This document shows, in pieces, positions 34,685 through 47,600 of a DNA stretch of 64,000 nt. The stretch's first letter is position 1. The number at the start of each line of letters is the position of its first letter. The stretch lies in assembly GCA_003255025.1 (NCBI GenBank), contig QANY01013337.1, forward strand, positions 1,056,237 to 1,120,236, given 5' to 3'. The position numbers and the translations under genes were made by a program. Origin of the DNA: Datisca glomerata. Taxonomy: Eukaryota > Streptophyta > Magnoliopsida > Cucurbitales > Datiscaceae. A model generated the notes under the pieces. The model saw only the letters and a list, made by a program, of their open reading frames with translations, was not told the origin of the DNA and made no database searches.

Positions 34685-34739
<55 letters not shown>

Positions 34740-34745
34740 GCCAAC
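33487..34745 (-). other. Intron 1 (5' UTR intron) of the RCE1-type gene
   Basis: On the minus strand the donor follows TTTCCGCAAACAG at 34,746 and the acceptor TTTTTGTAG precedes the start-codon exon at 33,486. The intron is about 1.26 kb, AT-rich, with an (AG)23 microsatellite near its 5' end. An open frame at 33,721-33,903 inside it has no recognised homology. Leader introns of this size are common in plant housekeeping genes and often raise expression; that effect is inferred. Confidence 0.7.
34688..34733. repeat. (AG)23 microsatellite
   Basis: A perfect 46-bp AG/CT dinucleotide tract lies 13 bp inside the first intron of the RCE1-type gene. On the transcribed strand it is a CT tract, a common promoter-proximal feature in plants. 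It is likely length-polymorphic. Confidence 0.98.
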
Positions 34746-34900
34746 CTGTTTGCGGAAATCCCGCAGTGAGGAATTGGGTTTTGGTTCAGTCGCGACTCGC
34801 GAGAGAAGGGTCAGATGGCGATGGTGAAGATCGGCAAATGGAAAATTGCATACGCAAAAAATGGACCTGCTCTAGTGTAAGATACAATTTGGGTGCATAG
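34746..34900 (-). promoter_or_regulatory. 5' UTR exon and promoter-proximal region of the RCE1-type gene
   Basis: The less AT-rich block ends in the donor CAG/GTTGGC at 34,746. It carries no ATG-led conserved frame, so it is called an untranslated first exon. The transcription start is not determined; the right limit given is where the composition becomes AT-rich. Confidence 0.55.
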
Positions 34901-35267
34901 CACTTTTCCTTCAAAACTATGGATGGCCCAAACCTGGTTTTCGTTTAAACAAAAAAGCAACGAAAATTAGAAAAATTGCTTTAAAAAAAACCTTTTAACA
35001 TTGAAAATAACTAAATTAAGATTCTTCGAATTTTTTAACGAAATTAGACCTTATAAATAGATGATAATTAAAATCCTCCGCCCTAGACTTTGTTCTATCG
35101 TTCAAATTTATGCTAGTTAGATCAAGATTTAGTAATCATAAATTTTAATTAAAAAATTTAAACTTAAAAGTAACTTATTCTTTTTTCATATTGCTGACTT
35201 TTTGGCCTTGGAATTGGTTTTGGCATTTTAGTTTCTATCAGAACCCTAGAACCATGGTAGAATACGG
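34901..35267. other. Intergenic region between the RCE1-type gene and copia C1
   Basis: AT-rich DNA, presumably holding the upstream promoter of the minus-strand gene. I see no protein or repeat. It ends at the C1 LTR boundary. Confidence 0.5.
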
Positions 35268-37468
35268 TGTTGGATCGATGATTTTAAATTAAAGAAAAAT
35301 TAAAAATTAAAACAACAAATGATTATGTATATAAGATATTTAAATGAATAGAAAAATAGTGAAACAATTTTTACATTTGCGATGTATAAGAGATTTTCTG
35401 AATTAGTGGAATCCTTGTATTTGTTATTCACGTTTTTCAAACTTCAAGATCCAAATCAATAAATTTGATCTTCAAGAACCAAAATCCAAGTACGATTTTC
35501 AAGAACCAATTTCTCAAAATTTTCTTCACACCAATAACACTCATTAATTTCATAAATATATCTCGTGAGAACTGGTTTATGAACTGAGTGTGGGCTCTAA
35601 AAACGATAAAAATCAAAATTTTCTTCCTTTAATTTAAAATTCGGCAGCAACATGTGGTTCCTTCGAGTTTGCTACAGCCCCACTATTAAAGCAATAAAGT
35701 GTCATGGGCTTGTCAGCTTCTGAAACAACTTCTAGAGTTTTCAAGAACTTTCTAAGTCATACAGCCTCCTTAACAGCTTTACAACTGCCACACATTTAGC
35801 TTTCATGATAGAATCAACCATGCATGATTGTTTGATATTTCTCCATACAACTGCTCCACCGTTCAAGATGAACACTGATACTGAAAGTGGACTTCCTAGA
35901 ATCATTGTCTTCTTGAAAATCAGAATCGAAAAGAAAACTCTTTTTCTTTCTCTATGTAATTACACACTATGTTGATGAGTATTAACTACTGTGTTCTAGA
36001 ATTGTGTTGTATCTAATACAACTCGTTTGGCAATTAAATTGCTATCACCTTATATATATAGTTATTAATTTTATGAATTTATAAATATACCCCTATATTT
36101 CAAATTTCTAAAAGTTAATACCAAAATAACTACCATAGCCGAATTTTGTATATATCCTCTTAGAGTTTGTGTTGTATCAAAATTTTTCAATCCAATTAAT
36201 AAATCTAATTTATCTCTATCAATTACTTAATTTCTTTTTATTTACTAATTATCTAATAATTAGAAAATAATAAATTAATTAATTTTAATATAATTAATCA
36301 CACTTAACTAATTAAGTGACAACACTCATCGCATATGAGTGTAGAAAATACACTTTGACACCAATATACATTTTGGTACAACTAATATCGTTTCTTCTAT
36401 TCTTGTTCTCCTGAGCTATTCGTGAGACCGAATGGACTCACATGGACAAAGCTATAGGATTCAAATACCCGACAAATATATTTTTTGAAATTCCCGACCT
36501 ATTTAATCCTGACATCATACGATTTCACTATAAGTTCGATGTCGAATCAACTCTCGATTCATGCGCGCTACATTTTTTGTTGGTGTAAATAAACTCTTTT
36601 ATTTCACGGTTCACAGAATATTTTAACATATTACCCATCGTGAATATCAGTAACAAGAGCGGAGATGTAAAATTATCATTTTACCTCTCTTGTTATTATT
36701 TCCTTAACTCATTTATTGACTGTGAATAAGAAATACATAATAATAAATTGTCTCGTACAATATGAAAGACATAATAATGAATTGATTGTGACTTACTTCA
36801 TTGAATACCAGGCTCGGTTTATTTATTCACACTCACATCAATAAAAGCATAAGGTGATATTGTTGTTTTCACAATCCAATCACGAATTTATATATCTGTG
36901 AATCACGTAACTGCAACATAGTTAAATTACGATCCTAACAGTCGAGATATTGTCCGTCAATTCGAGCTCACCCATTTGACATATCAAAAATAGCAACTAA
37001 CCAAGTTAAGCTATGTATTCATCTCAAGATTAATGTAATTACAAAAATACCCTTAAGGTGTAACAAGTAGAATTAGAGTTAAGTAAATGGTTTTTGCTCC
37101 AAACTAATTTGTTATTGGTATATTTAACAGGTTCCATAACACGTTTAGGTTAACTGATTAAGTCTCCACTCTCATGCCCCAAGACTAGCATCCATTGGTT
37201 CAACCTAATTATTGTAATCAGATTCGATTGCTCAATCGATCCTAAGACTACGAATAATGTTCTGAATTATTTCAGAAGAGTTTGTCTGGAAGACCCCTCT
37301 GTCTTTACTCTTCTTACATTGATAATAGTTCCAAGACTTGAGTAAATTATAATTAATTAAATGAAAACTTTTATTTATTCATTAAATTCAGTAACACAAA
37401 ATGTCTGAGAAATAATTAAATATTCATAAATAATTATTACACCCTGCTTTATGAACATAATTTCAACA
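35268..37468 (-). repeat. C1 3' LTR, chimeric
   Basis: It aligns along its length with the right LTR, except for 35,654-35,927. That segment is not in the partner but matches 37,616-37,887, the RNase H coding part of the same element. In the partner the same place holds a short G run (43,576-43,585). Without the extra segment the LTR is about 1.93 kb. Confidence 0.9.
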
Positions 37469-38975
37469 ATCTTCCATTTGGACTAAAGTAGGCGTGTCGT
37501 ATCTCCATACCCTCCAGATGACCATAAAAAATGTTACAACAATATCTTCACGTTGAACAATCTATTTAGTCAGGTGATACTTACGCTCTATGTTTTTAGA
37601 TCTTTTATGGCTCTTTGGTTCCTTCGAGTTTGCTATAGCCCCACTATTAACGCAATAAAGTGTCATGGGCTTGTCAGCTTCTGAAACAACTTCTAGAGTC
37701 TTCAAGAACTTCTAAGTCATACAGCCTCCTTAGCAGCTTTACAAGCTGCCACATATTTAGCTTTCATGGTAGAATCAACCATGCAAGATTATTTGATACT
37801 TCTTAATACAATTGATCCATTGTTGAGGATGAGCACCGATCCTGAAGTGGACCTCCTAGAATCCTTGTCTTCTTGGAAATCGGAATCAGTATACCCCGTC
37901 ATATTCAGGTCAGTGCCTGAATACACAAACATGTAGTTCATTGTTCTCCTCAGATACTAAAGGATATTCTTGATGGCATTCTAATGCTCGATTCTAGGAT
38001 TAGATTGGAAACGACTCACCACGCCCACGATAAAGCAAATGTCTGGGCTAGTGCAAAGTGTCGCATACATGAGACTTCCTACGGCTGAAGCATAGGGAAT
38101 CTTTCTCACGTCTTCCTCTTCTTGAGTAGTCTTGGGAGACTGGTCTTTTGAGAAGCTGACTCCATGTCTGAAAGGAAGATATCCCTTCTTGGAATATTGC
38201 ATACTGAAATGATTCATTACCTTATCAATATAAGATGCTTAAGACAGTGCTAATTGTCTGTTCTTCCTATCTCAAAAGATCTTAATACCTAAGACGAATG
38301 CAACTTCTCTAAGGACATTCATATCAAATTACTTTGTAAGCCAAATCTTGACATCAGATAATTTTCGTACGTCATTCCCAATTAGTAGAATATCATCTAC
38401 GTACAAGACTACAAAAACCACTTTTTCTGCATGTATCAGCTTACACACACAGGGTTCACTAACTGTTCAAAACCAAAGTTCTTGATAGTTTTGTTGAATC
38501 TAATATTCCACGATCGTGACATTTGCTTAAGTCCATACATGGATTTCAACAATTCGTAAACCTTGCCCTCTTGGCATTTTTCCATTAACACATCTGGTTG
38601 AGCCATATAAATGCGCTCTTCAAGATTGCCATTTAGAAAAGTAGTATTAACTTTCATATACTAGATTTCATAATCGAGGGGTAGCAGCAATGGATAAAAA
38701 AATTCAGATAGATTTAAGCATGGCTACCGGCGAAAATGTAACCTCATAGTTCATACCTTCCTTTTCGGTGTAGCCCTTGGCTACTAGCTTAGCTTTGAAT
38801 GTCTCAACATTCCCATCTGGACTTCTATTTTTCTTATAAATCCATTTACACCCTATGAGTTTTACCCCTTCAGGAGGATCTACAAGTTTTCAGACTATGT
38901 TTGCGTACATCGATTGTATCTCAACGTTCATGGCTTCTTGCCATAGATCTGCTTTAGGACCAACCATGGCCTGAG
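37469..38975 (-). pseudogene. C1 reverse transcriptase and RNase H (broken)
   Basis: On the minus strand from 38,970: ADLWQEAMNVEIQSMYANIV, then [20 protein letters not shown], then [20 protein letters not shown]. This is the Ty1/copia RT_2 opening. Then GNLEERIYMAQPDVLMEKCQ (38,657-38,436) and YASAVGSLMYATLCTSPDIC (38,217-37,981). The RNase H remnant DSTMKAKYVAACKAAKEAV is at about 37,780-37,720. Stops occur between blocks and the YVDD region near 38,400 is altered. The polymerase is not encoded as one frame. Confidence 0.82.
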
Positions 38976-38984
38976 AATATGAGA

Positions 38985-40500
38985 CAAGTTTACCATGGCA
39001 AAAGTGGACAAGTCGAAAGACAATTGTCATCATTGTGGAGGCACTGGTAATTGAAAACGTATAGTACTTGTTAGCCTTCCTCTTGGAGTTGAGATCTAAA
39101 GGTATACTACTTGTTATTGAGGCATGTTATGTGGTTGACTATACTTTTTCTCATATTGTAGACTCTGCAGCTACTAACCATATCTGTTGTTCCATGCAAG
39201 GGTTTAGAAAAATCAGAAGGCTTGATGAGGGCGAGTTCAACTTTCTGATGGAAAAATGGAGCACTAATATCGACTATATCTATGAGAACTATTAAATTGT
39301 CATTTGATAACAGTTTTATGATTTTACGTGATGTTTATTATATCCCGATTTTTGGATGAACCTTATTTTAGTAGCTAGTTTAATTGAGTAAGGATTCGAT
39401 TTGAATTTCACTGATAAATATATTAGTATTTTTAGAAATGACTGTTTAATTACTACTACACATTTGATAAATAAACTGTTTTACTTAAAACCAATAGTTT
39501 CAATGATATGTGACTAAAGTGAATCTTGATTCACAAAGGGATAATAAAAGGTTGAAGTTTGATTCAACCGATCTAACTTATTTATGTCACTTATGCCTTG
39601 GGCATATTAGCCTAGACAAGATTAAAAGACTTGTGAATGATGGTCCTTTACAAACTTTAAGTGTGTGATCACCACCTACATGTGAATTCCGTATAAAAGG
39701 TAAAATGACCAAGAGACCCTTTTTCAACAAAGGGTAAGAGAGCCACTCAATGCCTCGAACTCGTACATAGTGATGTTGTGGGCCATTGAATGTCCAAGCA
39801 AGAGGAGGTTATGAATACTTCGTAACCTTCACTGATGACTACTCACGTTTTGGTAATATTTATCTAATACTTCAAAAGTCTGAAATCTTTGAAAATTTTA
39901 AAGAGTATAAGGCTATGGTTGAGAAGCAATTAGAGAAACAAATCAAAACACTATGATCCGATCATGGTAGAGAGTACTTGCTAGGAGAGTTCAAAGACTT
40001 TCTTAAGGAAAAATGTATTCTTTCTTAGCATACAAATCCTGACACCCAGAATAGAATAGTGTGTCAGGGAGAAAGAATCGAACTTTAATAATATGGTTAG
40101 ATCCATCATGAGTTACTCATCCATCCCAGATTTTTTTCTAGGGATATGCCTTGGAAATATCAGCGTACATTCTGAACCAAGTTCTGTCAAAGACGGTGCC
40201 TGGCATGCCATATGAAATATGTAATGGATTAAAGTCGTCGGTTAACCACATTTGAATATGGGGGTGCCGAACACATGTTTTGAAACTAAAGACTAGCAAG
40301 TTGGTCAGTTGATCGGAATTACGCATGTTTGTAGGATATCTCAAGGGAACGAAGAGATTCATCTTTTATAGTCCAACTAACAAGAATACATTCGTTAGCA
40401 CGAACACACATTTTCTTGAGGAAGACCATATAAGAAGTGTGAAGCCAAGAAACACTCTTGTGCTAGAAGAATTACTAAGCTGGTGGATACCGACTTCCCA
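38985..40500 (+). pseudogene. C1 zinc knuckle, protease and integrase, inverted relative to the element
   Basis: On the plus strand, a gag zinc knuckle (CHHCGGTG at about 39,030) is followed by a protease-type motif (VDSAATNHICCSM, about 39,160), and then a pre-integrase region (LGHISLDKIKRLVNDGPL, about 39,600-39,660). Integrase follows (GGYEYFVTFTDDYSRFGNIY, about 39,800-39,860) with its C-terminal part (MFVGYLKGTKRFIFYSPTNK, 40,325 onward). The order is normal within the block, but the strand is opposite to gag on the right and RT on the left. I infer an internal inversion. The minus-strand ORF 40,138-40,362 is a shadow of it. Confidence 0.8.
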
Positions 40501-40554
40501 ATCAAGAATTCTTTCTAATTCAATAATGGAAAAACCACAAAAGGGTCCAGAGCC

Positions 40555-41146
40555 TGAGCTTCTTAGCCTTCTTGGGACCTCTCATGTGTTTCTTTTTTGC
40601 ATCAGAGGTGTAAGGCTTACTTTAAGTAAAGTTTGTCTCTCCACTCTTCCTCTTAGCTTACATAAACAAGGTCTCAAAATTGTCAAGCACAGTCTCAATG
40701 ATCATATCAACTTGTGTCTCGCCATCTACCTCAGCACCAATGATCTCCATCTCATATAGATAACCAAATACCAACATAATATGTTCTCTGACAGAAGTTT
40801 TAGGTTTCATCCTGCAGTTCATGAAGTTTCGCACAGCTTCCTATTTCGGTGATGTTCAACGTCATATCAACGGCAGTTTCAATGTTCTGATGCTATTGTT
40901 GCAACACATTGCTAACATAAGCCAAGATATAGCATCTGGCGATCTCATTAGAACGCAGCCAACAAGCATAGTATCATTTTTCTCTTGAGTCGACTCAACT
41001 ATTGGATCAAAGGGACAATGAGTGATGAGCACAAACTTGTGCTTTTCTATCTTCAGCACGATATCAAGATTACGTTTCCAATCTATGTAGTTTTCACCAG
41101 TAAGTTTATTCGTGTTTCAAATAGTAGAGAGTGGGGATAACGACAT
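40555..41146 (-). pseudogene. C1 gag capsid region (broken)
   Basis: The frame starts at the ATG at 41,146-41,144 (MSLSPLSTI), with the conserved copia gag opening LTGENYIDWKRNLDIVLKIE and HKFVLITHCPFDP after a stop. It continues as REHIMLVFGYLYEMEIIGAE and ends with KKKHMRGPKKAKK at about 40,560. The expected next part, the zinc knuckle, is not here but at 39,030 on the other strand. Confidence 0.75.
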
Positions 41147-43084
41147 GATTACTGAAAAGAATAAATAAAGCGGTGTAAATGAATACTCAATCATTTAGGT
41201 AAGCATGATGCATGATGCAAATACTTAAATATTTAAAAATTCAATAAAAAAATATTTTTTTCCACAATGTTACGATCAACAATGATAGCTTGTCTCATCT
41301 AAGGACAACGTCCAAGCTACCTCCTATCGTATGGAGACTCCTCTCGTTTGGTTAATGCTTCTCAAGATGTCATTACATCTAACTTAACTAATCACCAATA
41401 GTTTTAGTCACTTTAGCCACATTGACGAGCTCCTATAGGGGATTTCAATGTACTTCGGTCTAAGTGTTTAACCAAAGCACCGGTTTTAAAGGTTGTTATG
41501 AATTAACAGTTCATCTTGGGATGGTCCTGCCTCACCACTTCCTTTACAAGCTTTAACTTCTTAAGAAACTCAATGACTCAAAACTACATGATTCCAAAGT
41601 TTCTCCCACTGAAGATAGAACTGCTAAGGCGTCTCTAAACCATTCCTCATGCCACGATCAAGTTTGCGTTAAGGACTTTGAGAACGTTTCAATGTAAACG
41701 ACCCTCCCACTTAGTTTTTGGAAAAATGAATTTTTCGTTACTTTTTCAAAAAAACATATCTCTTTATTAATTTGAAAAAATAAGATTTGAAAATTTATAA
41801 ACTTTTATAAAAAATAAATCCCAACTAAAAATTTATAACTTTTATAAAATTCACATTGTATTTAAATTATAACTCATTATAAATTTAAATTACACTGATG
41901 CATGTACATGCTACGTGAAATTTTGATATTGACATATCCCTATTCTATATGAAATGTTATATGTTGATACGAGATTAATAATAAATCATTCATTCAAAAT
42001 TAACCTCCATGTTAGCTCATTTCTAATTACAACCTATAAAAGAATAATAATAAAATTATAATAATTTAAATACTAGTATTCATGGCGTTTGTAATTGTCT
42101 TTCTATCCTTCAAGAAGTCCCACCAATCTGTAACTCTTTACAAAAGTTCATTCCCATTTTAAAATTGAAATTTGAAATTCAAAATTTCAAAATTCAAAAT
42201 TCAAAATTCAAATTTAAAATTTCAAAATTTAAATTCCAATTTCAAATTTCAAAATTTCAAAATTTAAATTTTGATCAAAACTCTTTAATTTAGGAAAACT
42301 ATTTTTCTAATTAAATAATCTCATTAATTATCCTTTTAAAATTTAAAATTTAAAAGATAAAAATATAAATGGATAATTGTCCTTTAAATTTAAAATTCAA
42401 AAAATAAAATAGATAAAAAGGATCATTATTTTTTAATTCAAAATCTAAAAGATAAAATGATAAAATAGATAATTATCTTTTTAATTCAAAATTTAAATAG
42501 GTAAAATTAGATAATTATATTTTGAATCATAATTATCTTTTATCTGTTTAAAGAATAAAATTCAAAATTCAAAATTTTAAAGATAAAAGATGATTCTAGA
42601 GTTTTTACGAAACATCGCAGGATTTTCTAAACTCAGATTGTTCTTGCTTAAGGTTTCATAAATCCTAGAAACCATGTAGGGCATGGCACAACGTGGCAGG
42701 AGGTGGTGTGGTTGGCTGCGGACGGCGACAGCTTTTCCTGTGACGGTGGTGACTTTTCCGGTGAATTTCTGGGCAGCATTTTCTGGTGGCGGAAACTTCC
42801 GGCGAATGGCGTTTTCTGACGGTTATTGAGTCGGCAACGATTTCACATTGAAGTGATCAAAAATTACAATTTTTACAATAAAATATATTACATAAAATCC
42901 TATGCCTCAAAACTGGCTTAAATGAAAATGTAAATTAAAAGCAAAAACGCCTAGAGCCAATAAATAGGGATCCAATCACTTAATACATTCAAACATATTT
43001 GAATCTACCATAATCAAATATATGCCAATATCAACAAATTCATCGATTGGTCCGTTTCAAATATCTATATGCATAATCAAGAAC
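41147..43084 (-). other. C1 untranslated leader between primer-binding site and gag
   Basis: About 1.9 kb with no conserved protein. It contains an AT-rich patch of aaattcaaaa/ttttgaattt micro-repeats (42,160-42,560) and a GC-richer patch near 42,690-42,830. Long leaders are normal in some plant copia families. Confidence 0.6.
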
Positions 43085-43101
43085 CTATGACTCTAATACC
43101 A
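43085..43101 (-). other. C1 primer-binding site (initiator Met tRNA type)
   Basis: On the minus strand, TGGTATTAGAGTCATAG starts two bases after the LTR end. The canonical plant copia site complementary to initiator tRNA-Met begins TGGTATCAGAG; one C has become T here. Confidence 0.8.
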
Positions 43102-44666
43102 ATTGTTGGACCGGTGGTTTTAAAATTAAAGGAAAATAGGTTTGAACCACGAACGGTTCGTGGGTGGAATATAAAAAAATTTAAAAACTTATTTATTCGA
43201 ATTGAATAATTAAAAATCAAAACAAAAAATGATAATACATATCAGCTATTTAAACGAATCGAAAAAGGTTGAATGATTTTGGCCTTTGATATGTATCGAA
43301 GATTTTATGAGTTGGCGGAACCCTTGTATTTGTTCTTCACGTTCTTCAAACTTCAAAATCCAAATTATCAAGCGTGATCTTCAAGAACCAAAATCCAAGT
43401 ATATGATCTTCAAGAACCAATTTTTCAAAATTTTCTTCACACCAGTAACCACTAGTTAATTTCAGAACTATATCTCATGAGAATTTGTTTAGGAACTGAG
43501 TGTGGGCTCTCAAAATGATTGAATAAGAAAAATCAAAATTTTATTCCTTCAATTTGAAATTCGGCGGCAACATGTTGGGGGGGGGAGAGAAAACTCTTTT
43601 CTCTTGTTGTATTATTACACACTATATTGATCAGTATCAATTACTATGCTCTAGAGTTATGTTGTATCTAATACAATTTGTGTGACAATTAAATTGCTAT
43701 CACATATATATATATATAGTCATTAATTTTATTAGTTTGTAAATATACCCCTATATTTTAAATTTCTGAAAATTAACCCCAAAATAACCACCATGGCTGA
43801 ATTTTGTATATATCCTCTTAGAGTTTGTGTTGTTTCAAAATTTATCAATCCAATTGATAAATTTAATTAATAATTATAAATTAATTAAATAATTTTTATT
43901 TATTTATTAATTAAAAAATAAAATTAATTAGTTTCAATATAATTAATCACACTCAACTAATGAAGTGATAACACCCATCACATATGAGTGTAGGAAATAC
44001 ACATTGGTACCAAAATACATTTTGGTCCAACTGATATTGTTTCTTCTATTTCTGTCCTCATGAATTATTCCTAAAACCAAATGGACCCACATGAATAAAA
44101 CTATAGGATTCAAATACCCTATAAATTTATCTTTATAAATTTCTTACCTATTTAATCCTGACATCATATGACTCCACTATAGGTTCGATGCCGAATCACT
44201 CTAGATTCATGTGCGCTACATTTTCTGTTGGTGCAAATAAACTCTTTTATTTCACGATCCACAAAATATTTTAATATACAACCCATTGTGAATATCAATA
44301 ACAAGATCAGGGACGTAAAATTATCATTTTACCCCCTTGTTATATTTTCTTAACTCATTTATTGGCTCTGAATAATAAAGACATAATAGTGAATTATATT
44401 ACATAATTCACAAGTTTTAATCAATGACTCAATTCATTGAATACCAAGCCCGGTTTATTTATTCACACACTCATAAATAAAGCATAAGGTGATATTGATA
44501 CTTTCACAATCCAACCACGAATTTCCATTTCTATGAATCACATAAATCCAATATAGTTGACTTACGATTTCAACAGTCGATATATTGTTCGCCAATTCGA
44601 ACTCACCCATTTGACATATCAAAGATCGCAAGTAACTAAGTCAAGCTACGTATTGACCTCAGGATT

Positions 44667-47600
44667 CACTACTACAATCATGGCTTATAATGACAGCCAC
44701 ATATATAATACAATGACAGGTCTCTAAAATCTATCAAAGGAAAGTATATTAGGGTGGAAAAATTTGAATGAGATGACAACTAAAAAATTAGTTGTCATTA
44801 ATATATTATCTATTATGACACGTATAATAATCATTGTCATAGTTATATATAGCCATTCATCTTAATTACAAAAATGTCACCTATATAATACTAATATTTC
44901 TCATATCTCTCTCAGATTTTCAGAGTCCCACCTCATTGAACTCTCTTTGGAATGAACTCCATGCTCTCTCAAACTCCTCTCTCACTCTAAACCTGCTCTC
45001 TCCCTCTTTCTCTCCCTCTTGAGTTTTCCTTTGCACTGCTCTCTCTCTCTAGCTCGTCTCTGCACTACTCTCTCACTCTTGATACTCCCATCTCTCTGCT
45101 ACTCACTCGTCTCTAATCAATTCTCTCTCTTAAATCTCAGCCTTCGACGATGATTCTCGCCATCTCATGGTGAGATTCTTGTTTTTTTCATCTTTATTTA
45201 GTGTTATTTGTTATGATTAGTTTTATTGAGATTTATGGTTTAGATTTTGAGTAAGGGTTCAGAGTTTTATGATTTATTTAGGGTTTAGATTTAGAGTTAG
45301 GGTTCTTTCTAGTGATAGATCTTGAATCGACCCACTCATTTTCATCTAATGAGGAGGAATGTGATGCATGATTTTCTGTTGAGCTCTACAGAATTATCTA
45401 TGGGCCTTGCTGCTGAGAGCTACTTAATGTGGGAGTTGTATAATGGTAGCTGAAAATCCTTCAACTCGATGGTGAGTTTGACTTCTGGATATTGTTTGTC
45501 ATGTTTGGAAAGGATTTAATAAATGAGAATTCATCCTACTTTTTAAGAACTTTCTTGGTTGAGTTGAAGAAAGTTTTTATGGTAATGTTGTTAATTTCTA
45601 TCAGGTGAATTTTTATAACTAATAAATTTACTAACTTCTATTACTTATTAAATCACAGGAGAAACTGTTTCCCAGTGACTTTGATTGTATTTGGCTATTA
45701 TTCATGTTTTTGTTAATTATGTATGATGAGACAAAGATTTGTTTGTGTAAAAATCAAGTATAAACATCATTATATATTGATGCCATTTACAGACTTTTTT
45801 CATTATATGTCTGATTTCAAATACAAGGGATGTTGTGTTCCTGAAACCTATTGGGAGTTGTCATACTAAACCTTATAGGCTAGTCAAATATGGATAAGAA
45901 AATATACATAGGTAACACTATTAGTGGTTTGGTTTCTCCCAGACAGTTACATGAAAATATAAGAATTTTTTCCTTTTATATTAATCTGTTCATTTCTTGT
46001 ATACAGGCTAAGAGGAAAGAAGCGTGGTTAATTGAGAAGTTGAGAAAATTTGATGTTCCCAAAGTCGCAGCTGAAATGTATGGTTCTGAAATTCTTACAG
46101 AGGAAGAGAAACATTACTTGAAGTGTGCTGGTGAGAAGAAGAAAAGTTGTACTGGTTAAGAGATGAGGTGTTTTGGTGGATTTGTTCTCAATATGCACCT
46201 CCATTGAAAAAAGCACGAAACTATTAAAGTTATTTGCAAGCCAAGGTAGATTCATGAATATACTGACGAGCTTTCTCAATTTAGTAAAGGCATATGATTG
46301 ACATAAAGCCTAATAATGCAATAATTTTCTACTGAGAAAAGAACTATGTGCAGCCAGAACTACAAGGTTATTTCATTCTTTATTTAGGAGATGATTTTGT
46401 TATCTTGTATTTTGCACCTTGTATCCATCTACCATCTGTATAAAAGTTTTGTTTATTTGCCCCTAGCCATATGAGAAGTTCACTGGGGCATACAACTTTG
46501 TCCATTTCGATTATATGCTTCTCCCATATTAGTAAGTATTAGATTTGACCATGCTGGCCTTGAATTTGATACGATAGTTCATTTAAATACTTTGCCTTGG
46601 AAAAGTATACATATGAAAAGACATGTAACTAACACCATTATAGAGTTATAATGATGACATGATATTGGCAACATTTTGGGCAAAATACTACTACTTGATT
46701 ATGTGGTTTCTAAAATGTTTGTAGTCATGGGTAAAGTTGAAGGGCAAGATGAGTATTGGCATCATCATGTAACTGCAGTAACTGTTGCTCTAGAATACTA
46801 CAGGTAGCAATTGGCCAAGAAGTTGATGAATATGCTTGAAGAAATCAAAGATAAAATGTAAAATGGAGATATGTAGATTGAATTGAATTATAGTCGCTTG
46901 TTTCTTTGAATTTAGAAGCTTCATTTTATGCATAAATTTTCCTCATCTTTCATCTTAGTTTTATATGAGCCAGTTCTAGGTTTAATAAATGCCAGAGCAT
47001 TCTAGCCAATCTTATGAGTATTTTGTATGTTCCTTTGTCAATTGATGACTGGCCTTTCTTCAAAATTTATCACCATTCTGTCTGTTGACATGACAATTAA
47101 TTGCACGACTTTAAATTTGGATAGGGGATGCCACTGTCCAAATTGTAGTTGATTACAACAGGCACAAACTTATGCAGGGGTGGATTCCAAGAAGGTTAAG
47201 TAAAGAGTTCTAATTACTTAAATGTTGTCCATGCAAACATCAATTTTGTCTGATTTACATTCTTTCCGATATGAGAGGGTCTTGGTGGTAAAAAGGAGTC
47301 AAGACAACATCATTTTGGAGGAAGAGAAAGGCCATTTCGAGCCCCTCTGTATGCTACTCTATTTATCTATGACCACTGATGAGTTTATTAATGCTTCCAG
47401 TAAGCTGAACTGTATCCTTGTCAAGATAATTAGCTCATCTACTTTAGTAATTTTATTTAATAATAATCAGAAGTTAATGGGGCAGAGTTTAGGAAAATAG
47501 ACAAGAAAAATTATTTAAGATCATTCAACAATTATATTTTCCTATCAGTATGTAGGTTTGGTGAATAATATGCTATTGTGATAAACTGTGTATGGAAAAA

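Noticed and set aside
40138..40362. 74-codon minus-strand ORF
   Set aside because: Antisense of the inverted integrase segment of C1, which reads well on the plus strand.
42160..42560. Dense aaattcaaaa / ttttgaattt micro-repeats
   Set aside because: Looks like slippage-grown AT-rich sequence in the C1 leader. No unit length or regulatory motif stands out, so it is not listed as a separate repeat.
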